Origin: Paenibacillus_E qinlingensis
GTDB lineage: Bacteria > Bacillota > Bacilli > Paenibacillales > NBRC-103111
Direction of reading: 5' to 3'
Assembly: GCF_028746185.1 (NCBI RefSeq)
Contig: NZ_JAQIVH010000003.1
Coordinates: 310,001-374,000, forward strand
DNA: 64,000 bases
In this document: in pieces, positions 6,938-14,802 of the stretch
How the letters are laid out: every line of letters starts with the position of its first letter
Numbering within the stretch: position 1 is the first letter of the stretch
Program-made: the position numbers and the translations under genes
Notes under the pieces: model-generated
What the model was told of the DNA's origin: nothing
Databases searched by the model: none
The model's input: the letters and a program-made list of their open reading frames with translations, nothing else

Positions 6938-8488
6938 TTGACGCAACATGGAGAGGCTTCCGCCGCTACTTTACCGCAATTCCCCCAGTCATTTTGGCTG
7001 GATTCTGTCGATAAGCTCCCTCAGTTTCCTGCGCTGACAGCCGATTTGAAGACCGATGTAGTTGTCATTGGTGCAGGTATTACAGGGATAACCACAGCGT
7101 ATTTACTGGCTAAGAAAGGCGTTAAAGTTGTTGTTCTGAATGCGGGTCCAATCTTAGAAGGAACGACAGGACATACAACCGCCAAAATCACAACGCAGCA
7201 TGGACTTATCTATCATGAGTTTCTTTCTCATTTTGGAGAGGAGAAGACTCGTCTCTATTATGAGGCTAATCAAGAAGCATTGGTTCTTATCAAACAAACG
7301 ATTACTGAACTAGGCATTGAATGTCAGCTTACGGAAGAAGATGCTTATCTCTATACGAGTGATGATGCGTATCTACAACAACTACAAGATGAATATATGG
7401 CCTATGGGCAGATGCAAATCGGTGGTGACTATTTGGAATCCACACCGCTGCCTTTCGCGACGAAAGCAGCCATTCGATTAAAGGATCAGGCTAGGTTTAA
7501 TCCTGTGCCTTACCTGATCAGACTCCTTCAGGAGATTACGAAACTGGGCGGTCAAATTTATGAAGGAACAACCGTCGTTGGTGCGACTCATGAACAGCCA
7601 TCCGTTGTCACAACAAAGCAAGGGAATTATGTTACTTGCAATTATGTGGTCACAGCTTCCCACTATCCGTTCAATGACATCAAGGGCGCTTATTTCACTC
7701 GTCTGCATGCGGAGAAGTCGTATGTCCTTGCAGTGCGGACGGAGAAAGCTTTCCCTGGCGGGATGTACATCAATGTGGAGCAGCCAAGTCGTTCTCTTCG
7801 TGCTGTCACCATCCATGGGGAACCTGCTGTACTTATCGGAGGGGAGGGTCATAAGACCGGGCAAGGCTTATGCACCCATCAGTATTATGAAAATCTTCAG
7901 AAGTTCGGCGAGGACATGTTCGGACTCAAGGAGATTTTGTATCGTTGGTCCGCTCAAGATGTGTTCACACTGGATAAAATGCCCTATATCGGAAAGCAAT
8001 TTTCCGATGCTCCTCACCTCTTGATGGCGACCGGCTTTCGCAAATGGGGAATGACGACCAGCATGACAGCGGCGCTGCTGAATACGAAGATCATTCTAGG
8101 GGAGAAGAGCCCCTATGAAGACGTATTCACACCGCATCGGTTCCATGCCGATCCTAGTATCCGAACATTTGTCATGCAGAATGCCAATGTCGCGAAAGAG
8201 TTTGTTGCGGGTAAGTTTGATTTGTTGCATAAGCAACCCGAAGAACTGTTGCCTGATGAAGGGTCTGTTGTCAGCGTGAACGGGAAGAGAGCTGGTGCGT
8301 ACAGAGAACCGAATGGCGAACTGCACATCGTTGATACGACTTGTACCCATTTGGGATGTGAAGTGGATTGGAATGATGCGGAGCGTACATGGGATTGTCC
8401 ATGTCACGGTTCTAGATATTCGTTCCAAGGTGATGTCATTGAAGGACCAGCTAAAAGAGCATTGACCAAGCTTTCTGTAGAGACATGA
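6938..8488 (+). CDS. FAD-dependent oxidoreductase with C-terminal Rieske [2Fe-2S] domain (YhfW-like)
   Basis: 516 residues from TTG 6938. The N-terminal part is a DAO-type FAD oxidoreductase: the dinucleotide motif VVVIGAGITGITTAYLLAKK follows a short PQFPQSFWLDS lead typical of YhfW-like proteins. The last ~95 residues are a Rieske domain with both cluster motifs, CTHLGC and CPCHGS, supplying two Cys and two His ligands. Substrate is unknown; electrons would pass between substrate, FAD and the iron-sulfur centre. AAAGGAG (6922-6928) is well placed for TTG 6938; the in-frame ATG at 6914 has only a weak site and would add eight residues. It diverges from the LexA-box GNAT gene. Confidence 0.88.
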   Translation: MTQHGEASAATLPQFPQSFWLDSVDKLPQFPALTADLKTDVVVIGAGITGITTAYLLAKKGVKVVVLNAGPILEGTTGHTTAKITTQHGLIYHEFLSHFGEEKTRLYYEANQEALVLIKQTITELGIECQLTEEDAYLYTSDDAYLQQLQDEYMAYGQMQIGGDYLESTPLPFATKAAIRLKDQARFNPVPYLIRLLQEITKLGGQIYEGTTVVGATHEQPSVVTTKQGNYVTCNYVVTASHYPFNDIKGAYFTRLHAEKSYVLAVRTEKAFPGGMYINVEQPSRSLRAVTIHGEPAVLIGGEGHKTGQGLCTHQYYENLQKFGEDMFGLKEILYRWSAQDVFTLDKMPYIGKQFSDAPHLLMATGFRKWGMTTSMTAALLNTKIILGEKSPYEDVFTPHRFHADPSIRTFVMQNANVAKEFVAGKFDLLHKQPEELLPDEGSVVSVNGKRAGAYREPNGELHIVDTTCTHLGCEVDWNDAERTWDCPCHGSRYSFQGDVIEGPAKRALTKLSVET

Positions 8489-8593
8489 GCGTATTTTTGC
8501 TGCAAAATGGACAGCTATCCATGCGATGTTACCCCATATGCCATACACTGTAGAGCAATGTATCTCTATTGGGTAAAGAGGAGGTGGACGTTC

Positions 8594-8935
8594 GTGGCAT
8601 CCAAAATTCGTAAAGAAGAAGTTCGTAAATTGATCGGGAAAGAAATTGTGGCTGTTAAAAAGGATGGTACACAGGTAACTGGTAAATTGGTGCGAATCAG
8701 CGGTAACACGTTGATGGTTGCTCCACAAAATGGGAAAAAAGTGCAAGTAAAAGCGATTATCCCGTTGGTACTATTTGATTTGTTGGCAATTGGCACGGCA
8801 CCTTATGCATATGGTGGTTTCGGTGGTGGCTTTGGTGGTTTTGGTGGCGGCTTTGGCCCTGGATTTGGCGGTGGCTTTGGGCCTGGCTTTGGTGGCGGCT
8901 TTGGTGGTTTCGGTGGTCCAGGACTCTGGTTCTGA
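8594..8935 (+). CDS. Small protein with Gly/Phe-rich tail
   Basis: 113 residues from GTG 8594, with GAGGAGG (8578-8584) 9 nt before it. Residues 1-55 (KIRKEEVRKLIGKEIVAVKK through GKKVQVKAI) have the alternating pattern of a small beta-barrel, perhaps Sm- or SH3-like. A hydrophobic stretch IIPLVLFDLLAIGTAPYAY follows, then ~40 residues of GGF/GPGF repeats. Similar small proteins occur in Paenibacillus and Bacillus without known function; a spore or envelope role is possible but unproven. Gly/Phe-rich tails can promote self-association. A terminator follows directly. Confidence 0.75.
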   Translation: MASKIRKEEVRKLIGKEIVAVKKDGTQVTGKLVRISGNTLMVAPQNGKKVQVKAIIPLVLFDLLAIGTAPYAYGGFGGGFGGFGGGFGPGFGGGFGPGFGGGFGGFGGPGLWF

Positions 8936-8946
8936 TCATCGTGTTC

Positions 8947-8982
8947 GAAGACTCTTTCCTTCTGGGAAGAGTCTTTTTTCAT
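8947..8982 (+). terminator. Terminator after the Gly/Phe-rich gene
   Basis: AAGACTCTT and AAGAGTCTT pair around a TCCTTCTGGG loop, followed by TTTTTTC. Confidence 0.85.
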
Positions 8983-9112
8983 TTGGATAAAGCGTCTTTG
9001 AAAGGCCGCACCATTTCCCTGCTCACTGAATAGGCTAAGATACAGGTTTACGGCAGGGTCCCGTGCATGAGGGAGCAGCCCTAGAACCAATCGCGGACAG
9101 GGAGTGAGCAGC

Positions 9113-9355
9113 ATGCCGAGTTCCATCGTGTTTAACATGATCAATATTAATAATCAGAATACGAATGCAACGATCGGGATTGGTGAGAATGCACAATCCA
9201 GCTGGGATTCCCATAGTAAAAACAATTACGGCACCGGTGAATTCATCGGCAATTCGATCGCCTGTAACTTCGTCAATACCATCTTTGATAATGACTTTAT
9301 TGATGCACCAATTAACGATCAGGATTTTAAACCAGCTTTAACGAATCAAGTTTAA
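9113..9355 (+). CDS. GerPA/GerPF-like spore protein
   Basis: 80 residues. The pattern is a short beta-rich lead (SSIVFNMININNQNTNATIG), then IGENAQSSWDSHSKNNYGTG, an Asn-rich middle and a DNDFIDAP end. It resembles the GerPA/GerPF family of small coat-associated proteins needed for germinant passage through the spore coat. Three more proteins of the same design lie within 1.7 kb. ATG 9113 is chosen because AGGGAGTG lies before it; an upstream GTG at 9104 overlaps that site. Clear family pattern, modest certainty on precise function. Confidence 0.72.
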   Translation: MPSSIVFNMININNQNTNATIGIGENAQSSWDSHSKNNYGTGEFIGNSIACNFVNTIFDNDFIDAPINDQDFKPALTNQV

Positions 9356-9376
9356 AATGAAGGGTGGTTGTAAGCG

Positions 9377-9637
9377 ATGCTGAATCTACCCGGACCGTTA
9401 GACCCGCCATTGATTCAATTTGATTCGATTCATGTCAATTCGATCACCGATGCTTCTGGCATATTCATTGGTACGAACGCGCAAGTGAATTGGTCAACGA
9501 GCGGCAAAAGCAATAGTGGCCTTGGTGAAGTAAGTGGTGAGCATAACGTGGTGTGGAACAATATTAACACCGTGTACGATAACGATATCATTGATGCACC
9601 ATATACCAAGGGTGACTTGATCATTGGCCGTGTTTAA
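9377..9637 (+). CDS. GerPA/GerPF-like spore protein
   Basis: 86 residues, 21 bp after the preceding relative and surely co-transcribed. It has a Pro-rich start (LPGPLDPPLIQFDSIHVNSI), then GTNAQVNWSTSGKSNSGLGE, a GEHN turn and the DNDIIDAPYTKGD end shared with its neighbour. The paired genes look like a tandem duplication followed by divergence. A GerP-like role in spore coat permeability is inferred from family resemblance and from the neighbouring spore genes. AGGGTGG lies upstream of the start. Confidence 0.72.
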   Translation: MLNLPGPLDPPLIQFDSIHVNSITDASGIFIGTNAQVNWSTSGKSNSGLGEVSGEHNVVWNNINTVYDNDIIDAPYTKGDLIIGRV

Positions 9638-9640
9638 AAA

Positions 9641-9691
9641 ATAAAGCTCCGCGGGCAGCCTTACTCGGCCGTTTGCGGAGCTTTTGTTGTT
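9641..9691. terminator. Shared terminator between convergent gerP-like genes
   Basis: AAAGCTCCGC and GCGGAGCTTTT form a stem with an A-run before and T-run after. The last codons of the minus-strand gene lie inside the loop and one arm. Confidence 0.8.
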
Positions 9692-10014
9692 GCATCTGCT
9701 TGGGGTGAAGAGGGGGCAGCCCCAGCGGTGAAACCCGACGCTTGCGCTTGCACGGTTATCATCTCTTGGAGCCACTCCGGCGTATCGTTATCGCCGACAT
9801 TGAGCATGTCAAGGAAGTCGGAATCGTTCAGCATAGAACGAGTGCCGACCAATTGATTATGATCCCCTTCGACGGCGCCAAAGCCTTGCACTGTTTTTTG
9901 ATTACTTTGAAAGTCAGTGGGCCAATTATTTCCCATGTTGATGCAGGATGCACTTTCCACGGATCCAATCCGGATCGAACCGATGATAAAGGTTGGAGAC
10001 ATGAACGATGACAC
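9661..10014 (-). CDS. GerPA/GerPF-like spore protein with extended tail
   Basis: 117 residues from GTG 10014, which has GAGGTG 7 nt upstream. The core (FIIGSIRIGSVESASCINMG, then FQSNQKTVQGFGAVEGDHNQ and DSDFLDM) is the same design as the two plus-strand genes. It carries a ~40-residue Ala/Thr/Pro-rich C-terminal tail that they lack. It is the last gene of a minus-strand run: Hsp20, GerPF-like, GerPC-like, then this. Homology to GerP proteins is by pattern only; a spore coat location is inferred. Confidence 0.68.
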   Translation of the reverse strand: MSSFMSPTFIIGSIRIGSVESASCINMGNNWPTDFQSNQKTVQGFGAVEGDHNQLVGTRSMLNDSDFLDMLNVGDNDTPEWLQEMITVQAQASGFTAGAAPSSPQADATTKAPQTAE

Positions 10015-10031
10015 AGTCAATCACCTCATCT

Positions 10032-10520
10032 CTATACTTTTGACGACTGGGGAGGGGTATAGCGGTAGCCAGTTGAGGTTCGCTCAGGACCGGAACCTTC
10101 TTGTACAGGTGACGAATTCGAGAGGCCGTCTGATGATCGCTCCTGTCGCGGTTCTTTAGTGACCTGAGAACGCTGGAAGACCTTATCCACGGCCTCATCC
10201 TGGGCTTTTCCATTCGGCTTAGCACCGAAATTGTTGCCCAAATTTAATGAACCGCTAAGCTCCTTAATATCGAGATGATCGAGACGAAACGTTAAGTTTT
10301 CGAGAACAGGCTGATGAACGTGAAGGTTATCAATATGAATGCGTGGATGCTTGGCAGAGAGGTCGGCCAACTGTTCTTCCAGTCTTCGCAGCCGCTGTTC
10401 CAATAAGTGAACGGTATGCGATTGTGAGTTTGAAATGGATTCGTTTCTCATCGAAGGTTTGGGAGTCGCGTTAGAGGGTGCAGTTGGAGGCGGCGGTGTT
10501 TTCTTTTTTTGAAACCACAT
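10032..10520 (-). CDS. GerPC-like spore germination protein
   Basis: 162 residues. A basic, Pro-rich start (FQKKKTPPPPTAP) leads to a short coiled coil (VHLLEQRLRRLEEQLADLSA), then PRIHIDNLHVHQPVLENLTF and DIKELSGSLNLGNNFG. The coiled coil followed by the IHID..ELSG..NLG blocks resembles GerPC, the larger member of the gerP operon. A polar, disordered-looking tail of ~60 residues completes it. It lies 8 bp after a GerPF-like gene and 11 bp before a GerPA-like gene, which is the company expected of a gerPC gene. The ribosome binding site is weak. Confidence 0.7.
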   Translation of the reverse strand: MWFQKKKTPPPPTAPSNATPKPSMRNESISNSQSHTVHLLEQRLRRLEEQLADLSAKHPRIHIDNLHVHQPVLENLTFRLDHLDIKELSGSLNLGNNFGAKPNGKAQDEAVDKVFQRSQVTKEPRQERSSDGLSNSSPVQEGSGPERTSTGYRYTPPQSSKV

Positions 10521-10528
10521 AGATTAGC

Positions 10529-10747
10529 TCAGCTCTTTCGTGTATTCGGTTTAACATCAAATGTATCGTTATCCAGGACTGTATGCTTCCCACCCAACGC
10601 CACATTACGCTCACCAAGTATAGCCCCGAGCCCTTGATTCGTCTTGGAAGAATGTCGTCTGCCGCTGATCCGGTTGCTGCCCTTGTTAACGCTAGAGTTT
10701 TCCGCTATGTCATCAATATGAATGGATTGAAATTGGATCCGAACCAT
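10529..10747 (-). CDS. GerPF-like spore protein
   Basis: 72 residues. VRIQFQSIHIDDIAENSSVN, then SSKTNQGLGAILGERN and DNDTFD match the design of the neighbouring GerP-like proteins. ATG 10747 is selected because GGAGGG lies 7 nt before it; five further in-frame codons upstream lack a site. It opens a tight three-gene run with the GerPC-like and a GerPA-like gene, and follows the Hsp20 gene on the same strand. Function inferred from family and neighbours only. Confidence 0.68.
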   Translation of the reverse strand: MVRIQFQSIHIDDIAENSSVNKGSNRISGRRHSSKTNQGLGAILGERNVALGGKHTVLDNDTFDVKPNTRKS

Positions 10748-10898
10748 GAGCATTCCCTCCAAATCCTCGATTTCGCAAAGTTCTCTTTCTATTTATATGG
10801 GGACAAACGCAGAATCATTTCTTTTTTTGCAAAACAAAAAGATCACCGTGGCTCCACCTTCGTGAAAAGGGAGTCGGCAATCTTCTTCAACCGTTGTC

Positions 10899-11342
10899 TT
10901 AAGTAAACTGTATGGGGATAACCTTCTCGCCACCCTCTGGAGCAAGCGGAATACGAATGATCAGCAAACCATTATGATACTGTGCACGCATCCCATCCGT
11001 CAAAGCCCTGCCAGGCAAGCGGATCGCTCGCTCAAATGTGCCAAAATAGCGCTCAGACAGCCGCATTTGCTCGTCACTAACCTGATAAGGACGAACGAGC
11101 ATCCCTCGGATGAGGAGAGACTGGTCGCGGAAGGATAGCTGGATGTTCTCAGGGGACGACAATCCTGGAACCTCTGCGACCACTACGAGTTCCTGCGGCG
11201 TTTCATACATATCAACTCTGGGTCCGGTTAGTGGAATAATACTGGCAATGTCCTGCCAGAACTCGGGGCCTAGCACATCGCCGGCTTGCGCCGACAGTCC
11301 CTTCCAATCGGGTTTTGACGAACGATTGCCTGGAGGATTCAT
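10899..11342 (-). CDS. Hsp20/alpha-crystallin family protein
   Basis: 147 residues. The central ~90 residues are an alpha-crystallin domain: RVDMYETPQELVVVAEVPGL starts the beta-sandwich, FERAIRLPGRALTDGMRAQY is the family's conserved segment, and NGLLIIRIPL ends it. Such small heat-shock proteins hold unfolding proteins, and several Bacillus members (CotM, CotP) are spore coat proteins. Its place between GerP-like and SASP genes favours a spore role. No C-terminal I-x-I tail is obvious apart from IPIQF. Same strand as the GerP-like run, ~150 bp upstream. Confidence 0.85.
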   Translation of the reverse strand: MNPPGNRSSKPDWKGLSAQAGDVLGPEFWQDIASIIPLTGPRVDMYETPQELVVVAEVPGLSSPENIQLSFRDQSLLIRGMLVRPYQVSDEQMRLSERYFGTFERAIRLPGRALTDGMRAQYHNGLLIIRIPLAPEGGEKVIPIQFT

Positions 11343-11366
11343 CTGCCATCATCACCTGACTTCACC

Positions 11367-11400
11367 ATTAAAAGTAGAGCTGCAAGCAGCTTGCTACTAG
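11367..11400 (-). terminator. Probable terminator after the SASP gene
   Basis: On the minus strand AGTAGC-AGCTG pairs with CAGCT-CTACT, followed by a short T-rich tract. The tract is not long, so strength is uncertain. Confidence 0.55.
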
Positions 11401-11449
11401 TTTATGTGGGAATACGCCGGATTATGGCTGGCATCTAAATGGGACGTGC

Positions 11450-11743
11450 TTACTGCTGAGGAGGCCGCCCATTCGCTAGCTGCTGTTGCGCCATGCGTAC
11501 GAGCTCCTTCACCATTGCTCCACCGATTGGACCGCCGACTCTGCCGGCGTCTTCTGAACTAAGGTGTCCATTGTACCCTTGCTGCAAAGGGACACCAAGT
11601 GTACGGGCAACCTCGTATTTGACAAGATCAGGTTGCTGCGGATTAACAGCATACCCTTGATTTTGCATAACGTGAGCCTTGAGAAGCCCTAAGCCATGTT
11701 CGGATCCGGGCACCATAGCCCGGTTTCTTCTTCTTCGTGACAT
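11450..11743 (-). CDS. Alpha/beta-type small acid-soluble spore protein (divergent)
   Basis: 97 residues. The two DNA-binding blocks of alpha/beta SASP are present: LVKYEVARTLGVPLQQGYNG and SSEDAGRVGGPIGGAMVKEL. In the spore core such proteins saturate DNA and protect it from UV and heat. It differs from the norm by a basic, longer N-terminus (SRRRRNRAMVPG) and by the sequence YEVART where the germination protease GPR usually finds EIA-S/T-E. GAGGTGA lies 7 nt before ATG 11743. It lies 28 bp before the GtrA stop codon on the same strand order but is likely expressed on its own late in sporulation. Confidence 0.85.
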   Translation of the reverse strand: MSRRRRNRAMVPGSEHGLGLLKAHVMQNQGYAVNPQQPDLVKYEVARTLGVPLQQGYNGHLSSEDAGRVGGPIGGAMVKELVRMAQQQLANGRPPQQ

Positions 11744-11777
11744 CGTCAATCACCTCTTAGGTGTAGGATGCCCTGCC

Positions 11778-12215
11778 TCATTTAGGATCATGAGTACGGA
11801 AGGTGAAATATTTATGCCCGACATAATTGCCAATCGTGTACAAGCCATTTCCGACCAGGATAGCACCGTTATGGAGCCAGCTCGTACTGGCATTTGAGAT
11901 GTAGGAACGAAGCGCTTCGGCAAGCAGCCAGCTAATCCCGTAAGAACATCCGTAGCAGATGAGAATGACCAGTCCGAACTTCCACCAACTGCTGCCGATG
12001 CTGGCATTCGAACGAAAGGTAAACGTGCGGTTAAGCACATAACTCACTACAGCACCAATCGTATTCCCGCCAAACGTAGATAGCCAATAATTCAGATGTA
12101 GCAGGTTAAAAAGAGCAAAACTGGCGGACAGACCCACCAGCGTATTCAACACACCAACAAGTAAGAAACGCGCAAAGCTGCCTGTTAGCAAGGATTTGAG
12201 TGAAGTGGAGGTCAT
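11778..12215 (-). CDS. GtrA family membrane protein
   Basis: 145 residues with four hydrophobic segments. The conserved start FARFLLVGVLNTLVGLSASF and the segment VSYVLNRTFTFRSN, plus the terminal YVGHKYFTFR, are GtrA hallmarks. GtrA-type proteins are thought to help flip or present polyprenyl-phosphate-linked sugars used to glycosylate envelope polymers. It lies 4 bp downstream of a GT2 gene, the standard partner that makes such sugar carriers. The pair therefore probably decorates a cell-wall or S-layer glycopolymer. Substrate sugar is not evident. Confidence 0.88.
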   Translation of the reverse strand: MTSTSLKSLLTGSFARFLLVGVLNTLVGLSASFALFNLLHLNYWLSTFGGNTIGAVVSYVLNRTFTFRSNASIGSSWWKFGLVILICYGCSYGISWLLAEALRSYISNASTSWLHNGAILVGNGLYTIGNYVGHKYFTFRTHDPK

Positions 12216-12219
12216 TCCA

Positions 12220-13233
12220 TTACCGCCTTGCAGAGGCAGGTTGGTTCGCCTGCGAAGTGGCAGATGCCTGTTCCTGAGCCGCTCCCTCGGTTAATTCCTT
12301 TTCGATAACAAAAAGCGGACGCTGCTTCACTTCTTTATAAATTTTACCTATGTATTCGCCGATCAAACCAATCGCTAGCAACTGCACACCGCCGATGAAC
12401 CAGACAGAGAGAATAAGTGAAGTCCAACCCGTTACGTTCGCGCCTAGGAATTTGCCTACAATTGCATAAATAGCAGCAACTACGCTAAGTGCGAAGAGCA
12501 GGAAGCCCATCACCGTAACCAACCGAATGGGAGTTACACTGAATGAGGTGATGCCATCGAAGGCAAAAGCGAGCATTTTGCGCAGCGGATATTTGGATTC
12601 ACCAGCAAATCGTTCCTTCCGGTCATAATAGACCTGTGTAGAGGGAAATCCTAGCAGGGGGACTAAGCCGCGGAGGAATAGATTAACCTCTTGAAACTTC
12701 TCCAAATTATCGAGAGTACGCTTGCTCATTAAGCGGAAATCCGCATGATTGTACTGAATTTTTACACCTAGAGAGGTCATGAGTTTATAAAAGCCTTGGG
12801 CTGTTGCTCGCTTGAAAAAAGTATCAGCTGAACGATCCTGACGAATGCCATAGACTATATCGTAGCCTTCATGGAACTTCACGAGAAATTCACGAATGAC
12901 AGAAGTATCATCCTGCAGATCCGCATCGATGGAAACGACACAGTCGGAATACGCTTTCGCTTTCAGAAGTCCAGCAAGCAAGGCGCTTTGATGACCAGCA
13001 TTTTTGGCCAGCTTAAGTCCGGTAATGAATGGATTGGAAAGGTGGAATCGCTCAATAAGCGACCATGTTGCATCTTTACTGCCATCATCTACAAATAATA
13101 CCGTACTATTAGGGGCGACCAATTGATCTGTGATGAGCGAATCTAATACTTCACTCAGTTGAAATACAGTTTCGGGGAGGACTTCTTCTTCGTTATAACA
13201 AGGGACCACAATGGTCAAAATCGGTATAGACAC
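12220..13233 (-). CDS. GT2 polyprenyl-phosphate glycosyltransferase (GtrB/DPM-like)
   Basis: 337 residues. The N-terminal GT2 domain has LTIVVPCYNEEEVLPETVFQ, the metal-binding VSIDADLQDD and the HADFRLMSKRTLDNL segment typical of dolichol-phosphate mannose synthase-like bacterial enzymes. Two membrane segments follow (about 228-255 and 265-290). A short Ala/Gln-rich tail ends the protein. It should transfer a sugar from a nucleotide donor to undecaprenyl phosphate on the cytoplasmic face. Start is GTG 13233 with GAGGT upstream. Operon with the GtrA gene, 4 bp apart. Confidence 0.9.
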   Translation of the reverse strand: MSIPILTIVVPCYNEEEVLPETVFQLSEVLDSLITDQLVAPNSTVLFVDDGSKDATWSLIERFHLSNPFITGLKLAKNAGHQSALLAGLLKAKAYSDCVVSIDADLQDDTSVIREFLVKFHEGYDIVYGIRQDRSADTFFKRATAQGFYKLMTSLGVKIQYNHADFRLMSKRTLDNLEKFQEVNLFLRGLVPLLGFPSTQVYYDRKERFAGESKYPLRKMLAFAFDGITSFSVTPIRLVTVMGFLLFALSVVAAIYAIVGKFLGANVTGWTSLILSVWFIGGVQLLAIGLIGEYIGKIYKEVKQRPLFVIEKELTEGAAQEQASATSQANQPASARR

Positions 13234-13307
13234 AGTACCTCGTCTCCGTCCTAAATAGGGAATAGATGAAATTCATGCTTAAGCTTTTATTATAGCTAAA
13301 AGGACTA

Positions 13308-13352
13308 AAAAAAGTAAGCGGCCAGAACGGAATCACCGTCCCAGCCGCTGTA
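13308..13352 (-). terminator. Terminator after the YjcZ-type gene
   Basis: Reading the minus strand, AGCGGCTGGGACGG pairs with CCGTTCTGGCCGCT, then a TTACTTTTTTTAG tract. Confidence 0.8.
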
Positions 13353-13364
13353 AGGCAATCTATA

Positions 13365-13475
13365 TTACCAACCAAACCCGAACGTACTAAGAACGATAAC
13401 CAAGAGGACGTATAGAACGAGAACTACTGCAGTGCTTGAATAACCTACGCCACCAGTTCCGCAACCACAACTCAT
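13365..13475 (-). CDS. YjcZ family sporulation protein
   Basis: 36 residues: a short MSCGCGTGGVGYSST head, then one hydrophobic membrane segment of ~20 residues and the end STFGFGW. This is the plan of the YjcZ/YtjZ-type small membrane proteins made during sporulation in Bacillales; function is not known. The frame runs much further upstream, but the ribosome binding site GGGAGG just before ATG 13475 fixes the start. A strong terminator follows, so it is a single-gene unit. Confidence 0.8.
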   Translation of the reverse strand: MSCGCGTGGVGYSSTAVVLVLYVLLVIVLSTFGFGW

Positions 13476-13673
13476 GTCAATCCCTCCCTTCACAAAATTA
13501 CTATATGTCATCTGACTAGAAGGTGTATGGATGAATGACCCGCATGCGGAATAAATAATTGGGCAACGTGTCCATTTTGTGGGACTGGTAGGGGGAAGAG
13601 TACCTAAATGGGGAGAGCGTAAGGGGAACTGCAAACATGAAAGTGATGTTCGAGAAGGGAGGTATTGAGACGC

Positions 13674-14459
13674 ATGCGTTATGAGGAACGCCAGCCGGAT
13701 GAGACTTTGCAGCGGTATATACAATGTTATTGGTACTTGGAGCGGGATTACAGCGCGGCGGAAGAGGGGGAAACCTTGTGGCCAGATGGCTGCCAAGAGC
13801 TGATTTTTCATTATGGAGCCGATTATTCGATTGGTGGGCAAGTTCTGCCAAGAGCATTTTTTATCGGAGCCCTTTCACGCTATCATCCGCTTACTGCAGA
13901 AGGTCCTATCCGTTTATTCGGCGTGCGATTGCTTCCCTGGGGGTTGCGTGGCTTCAAAGAGATGGATCATCGTGCATTAATGGATAAGTTTCTTCCGCTC
14001 GCTGATTTATTTCCCGAACACGAACTTACCGAGCTAGTTCCGCAGTTGGCAGAGGCTGGTTTGGACGAGGGTATCGCTTTGCTGACGGCTTATCTCTATC
14101 GTCATTTCCAACCAGAAACCAAGCATGCCGCGATGATTAATATATTGTCTAAACTATATCGCACACCGATGGAACAGGATGTTCCGATTAGCGTAGCCGA
14201 GAGCGGATATTCACAGCGGCATTTTGAGCGGATTTGTTCAGAACTCGTAGGGATGTCACCTAAAAGATTAAACTCCGTGTCTCGTTTTAACTTGGCTCGG
14301 CTCCAGATTTTCTTCAACCCGACGATTGATATCGCGAGCTGTATGGACCAGTTCGGTTATCATGATTATGCTCACTTTTCAAAAGAGTTCAAGAGATGTC
14401 TGGGCGTTACACCGACGGTGTATAAGAAGTGGTTGTTGGGGCTTGGGGTGGTGCGTTGA
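13674..14459 (+). CDS. AraC family transcriptional regulator
   Basis: 261 residues. The N-terminal ~150 residues are the DUF6597-type sensing domain seen in many Bacillales AraC proteins (YIQCYWYLERDY, LWPDGCQELIFHYG, FGVRLLPWGLRGF). The C-terminal ~100 residues hold two helix-turn-helix motifs: VAESGYSQRHFERICSELVG and IASCMDQFGYHDYAHFSKEF, followed by GVTPTVYKKW. Ligand and targets are unknown. The frame opens with TTG 13665, but that codon lies only 2 nt after GGGAGG; ATG 13674 is the likelier start. It is monocistronic, and repeat DNA follows its stop codon. Confidence 0.87.
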   Translation: MRYEERQPDETLQRYIQCYWYLERDYSAAEEGETLWPDGCQELIFHYGADYSIGGQVLPRAFFIGALSRYHPLTAEGPIRLFGVRLLPWGLRGFKEMDHRALMDKFLPLADLFPEHELTELVPQLAEAGLDEGIALLTAYLYRHFQPETKHAAMINILSKLYRTPMEQDVPISVAESGYSQRHFERICSELVGMSPKRLNSVSRFNLARLQIFFNPTIDIASCMDQFGYHDYAHFSKEFKRCLGVTPTVYKKWLLGLGVVR

Positions 14460-14487
14460 GAGTTGACCAATCGATAGATACCGACAC

Positions 14488-14672
14488 AGAGGGCGCAATC
14501 GATATGGCAGAAACAAGGGGGAAAGTGGACGCAATCGATGCAGTAGATACAAGGGCAAAGTGGACGCAATCGATGCAGTAGATACAAGGGCAAAGTGGAC
14601 GCAATCGACGTAATCGATACAGCAGATAGGTGCAAAGCGGACGCAATCGATGTAATCGATTCAGTAGATCAA
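14488..14672. repeat. ~35-bp tandem repeat with CGCAATCGAT core
   Basis: CGCAATCGA cores begin at 14494, 14530, 14565, 14600 and 14642. The two central units are identical over about 35 bp (GTGGACGCAATCGATGCAGT, then AGATACAAGGGCAAA); the outer ones are diverged. Confidence 0.85.
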
Positions 14673-14802
14673 GTAACGCAGCTTCGGAATGGTAGCTAAA
14701 CAACTGACGCAATCGCCAGAATCGAGCCTACCGATACCCCCGCCCCTCTCAATTTATTCGAGTTTGCAGAAACGCTAGCCTATAGGTGGTCTCTTGGGAA
14801 AA

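Noticed and set aside
13365..13841. 158-residue minus-strand protein ending in the YjcZ segment
   Set aside because: Only the last 36 codons follow a proper ribosome binding site and match the YjcZ design; the longer frame overlaps the start of the AraC gene.
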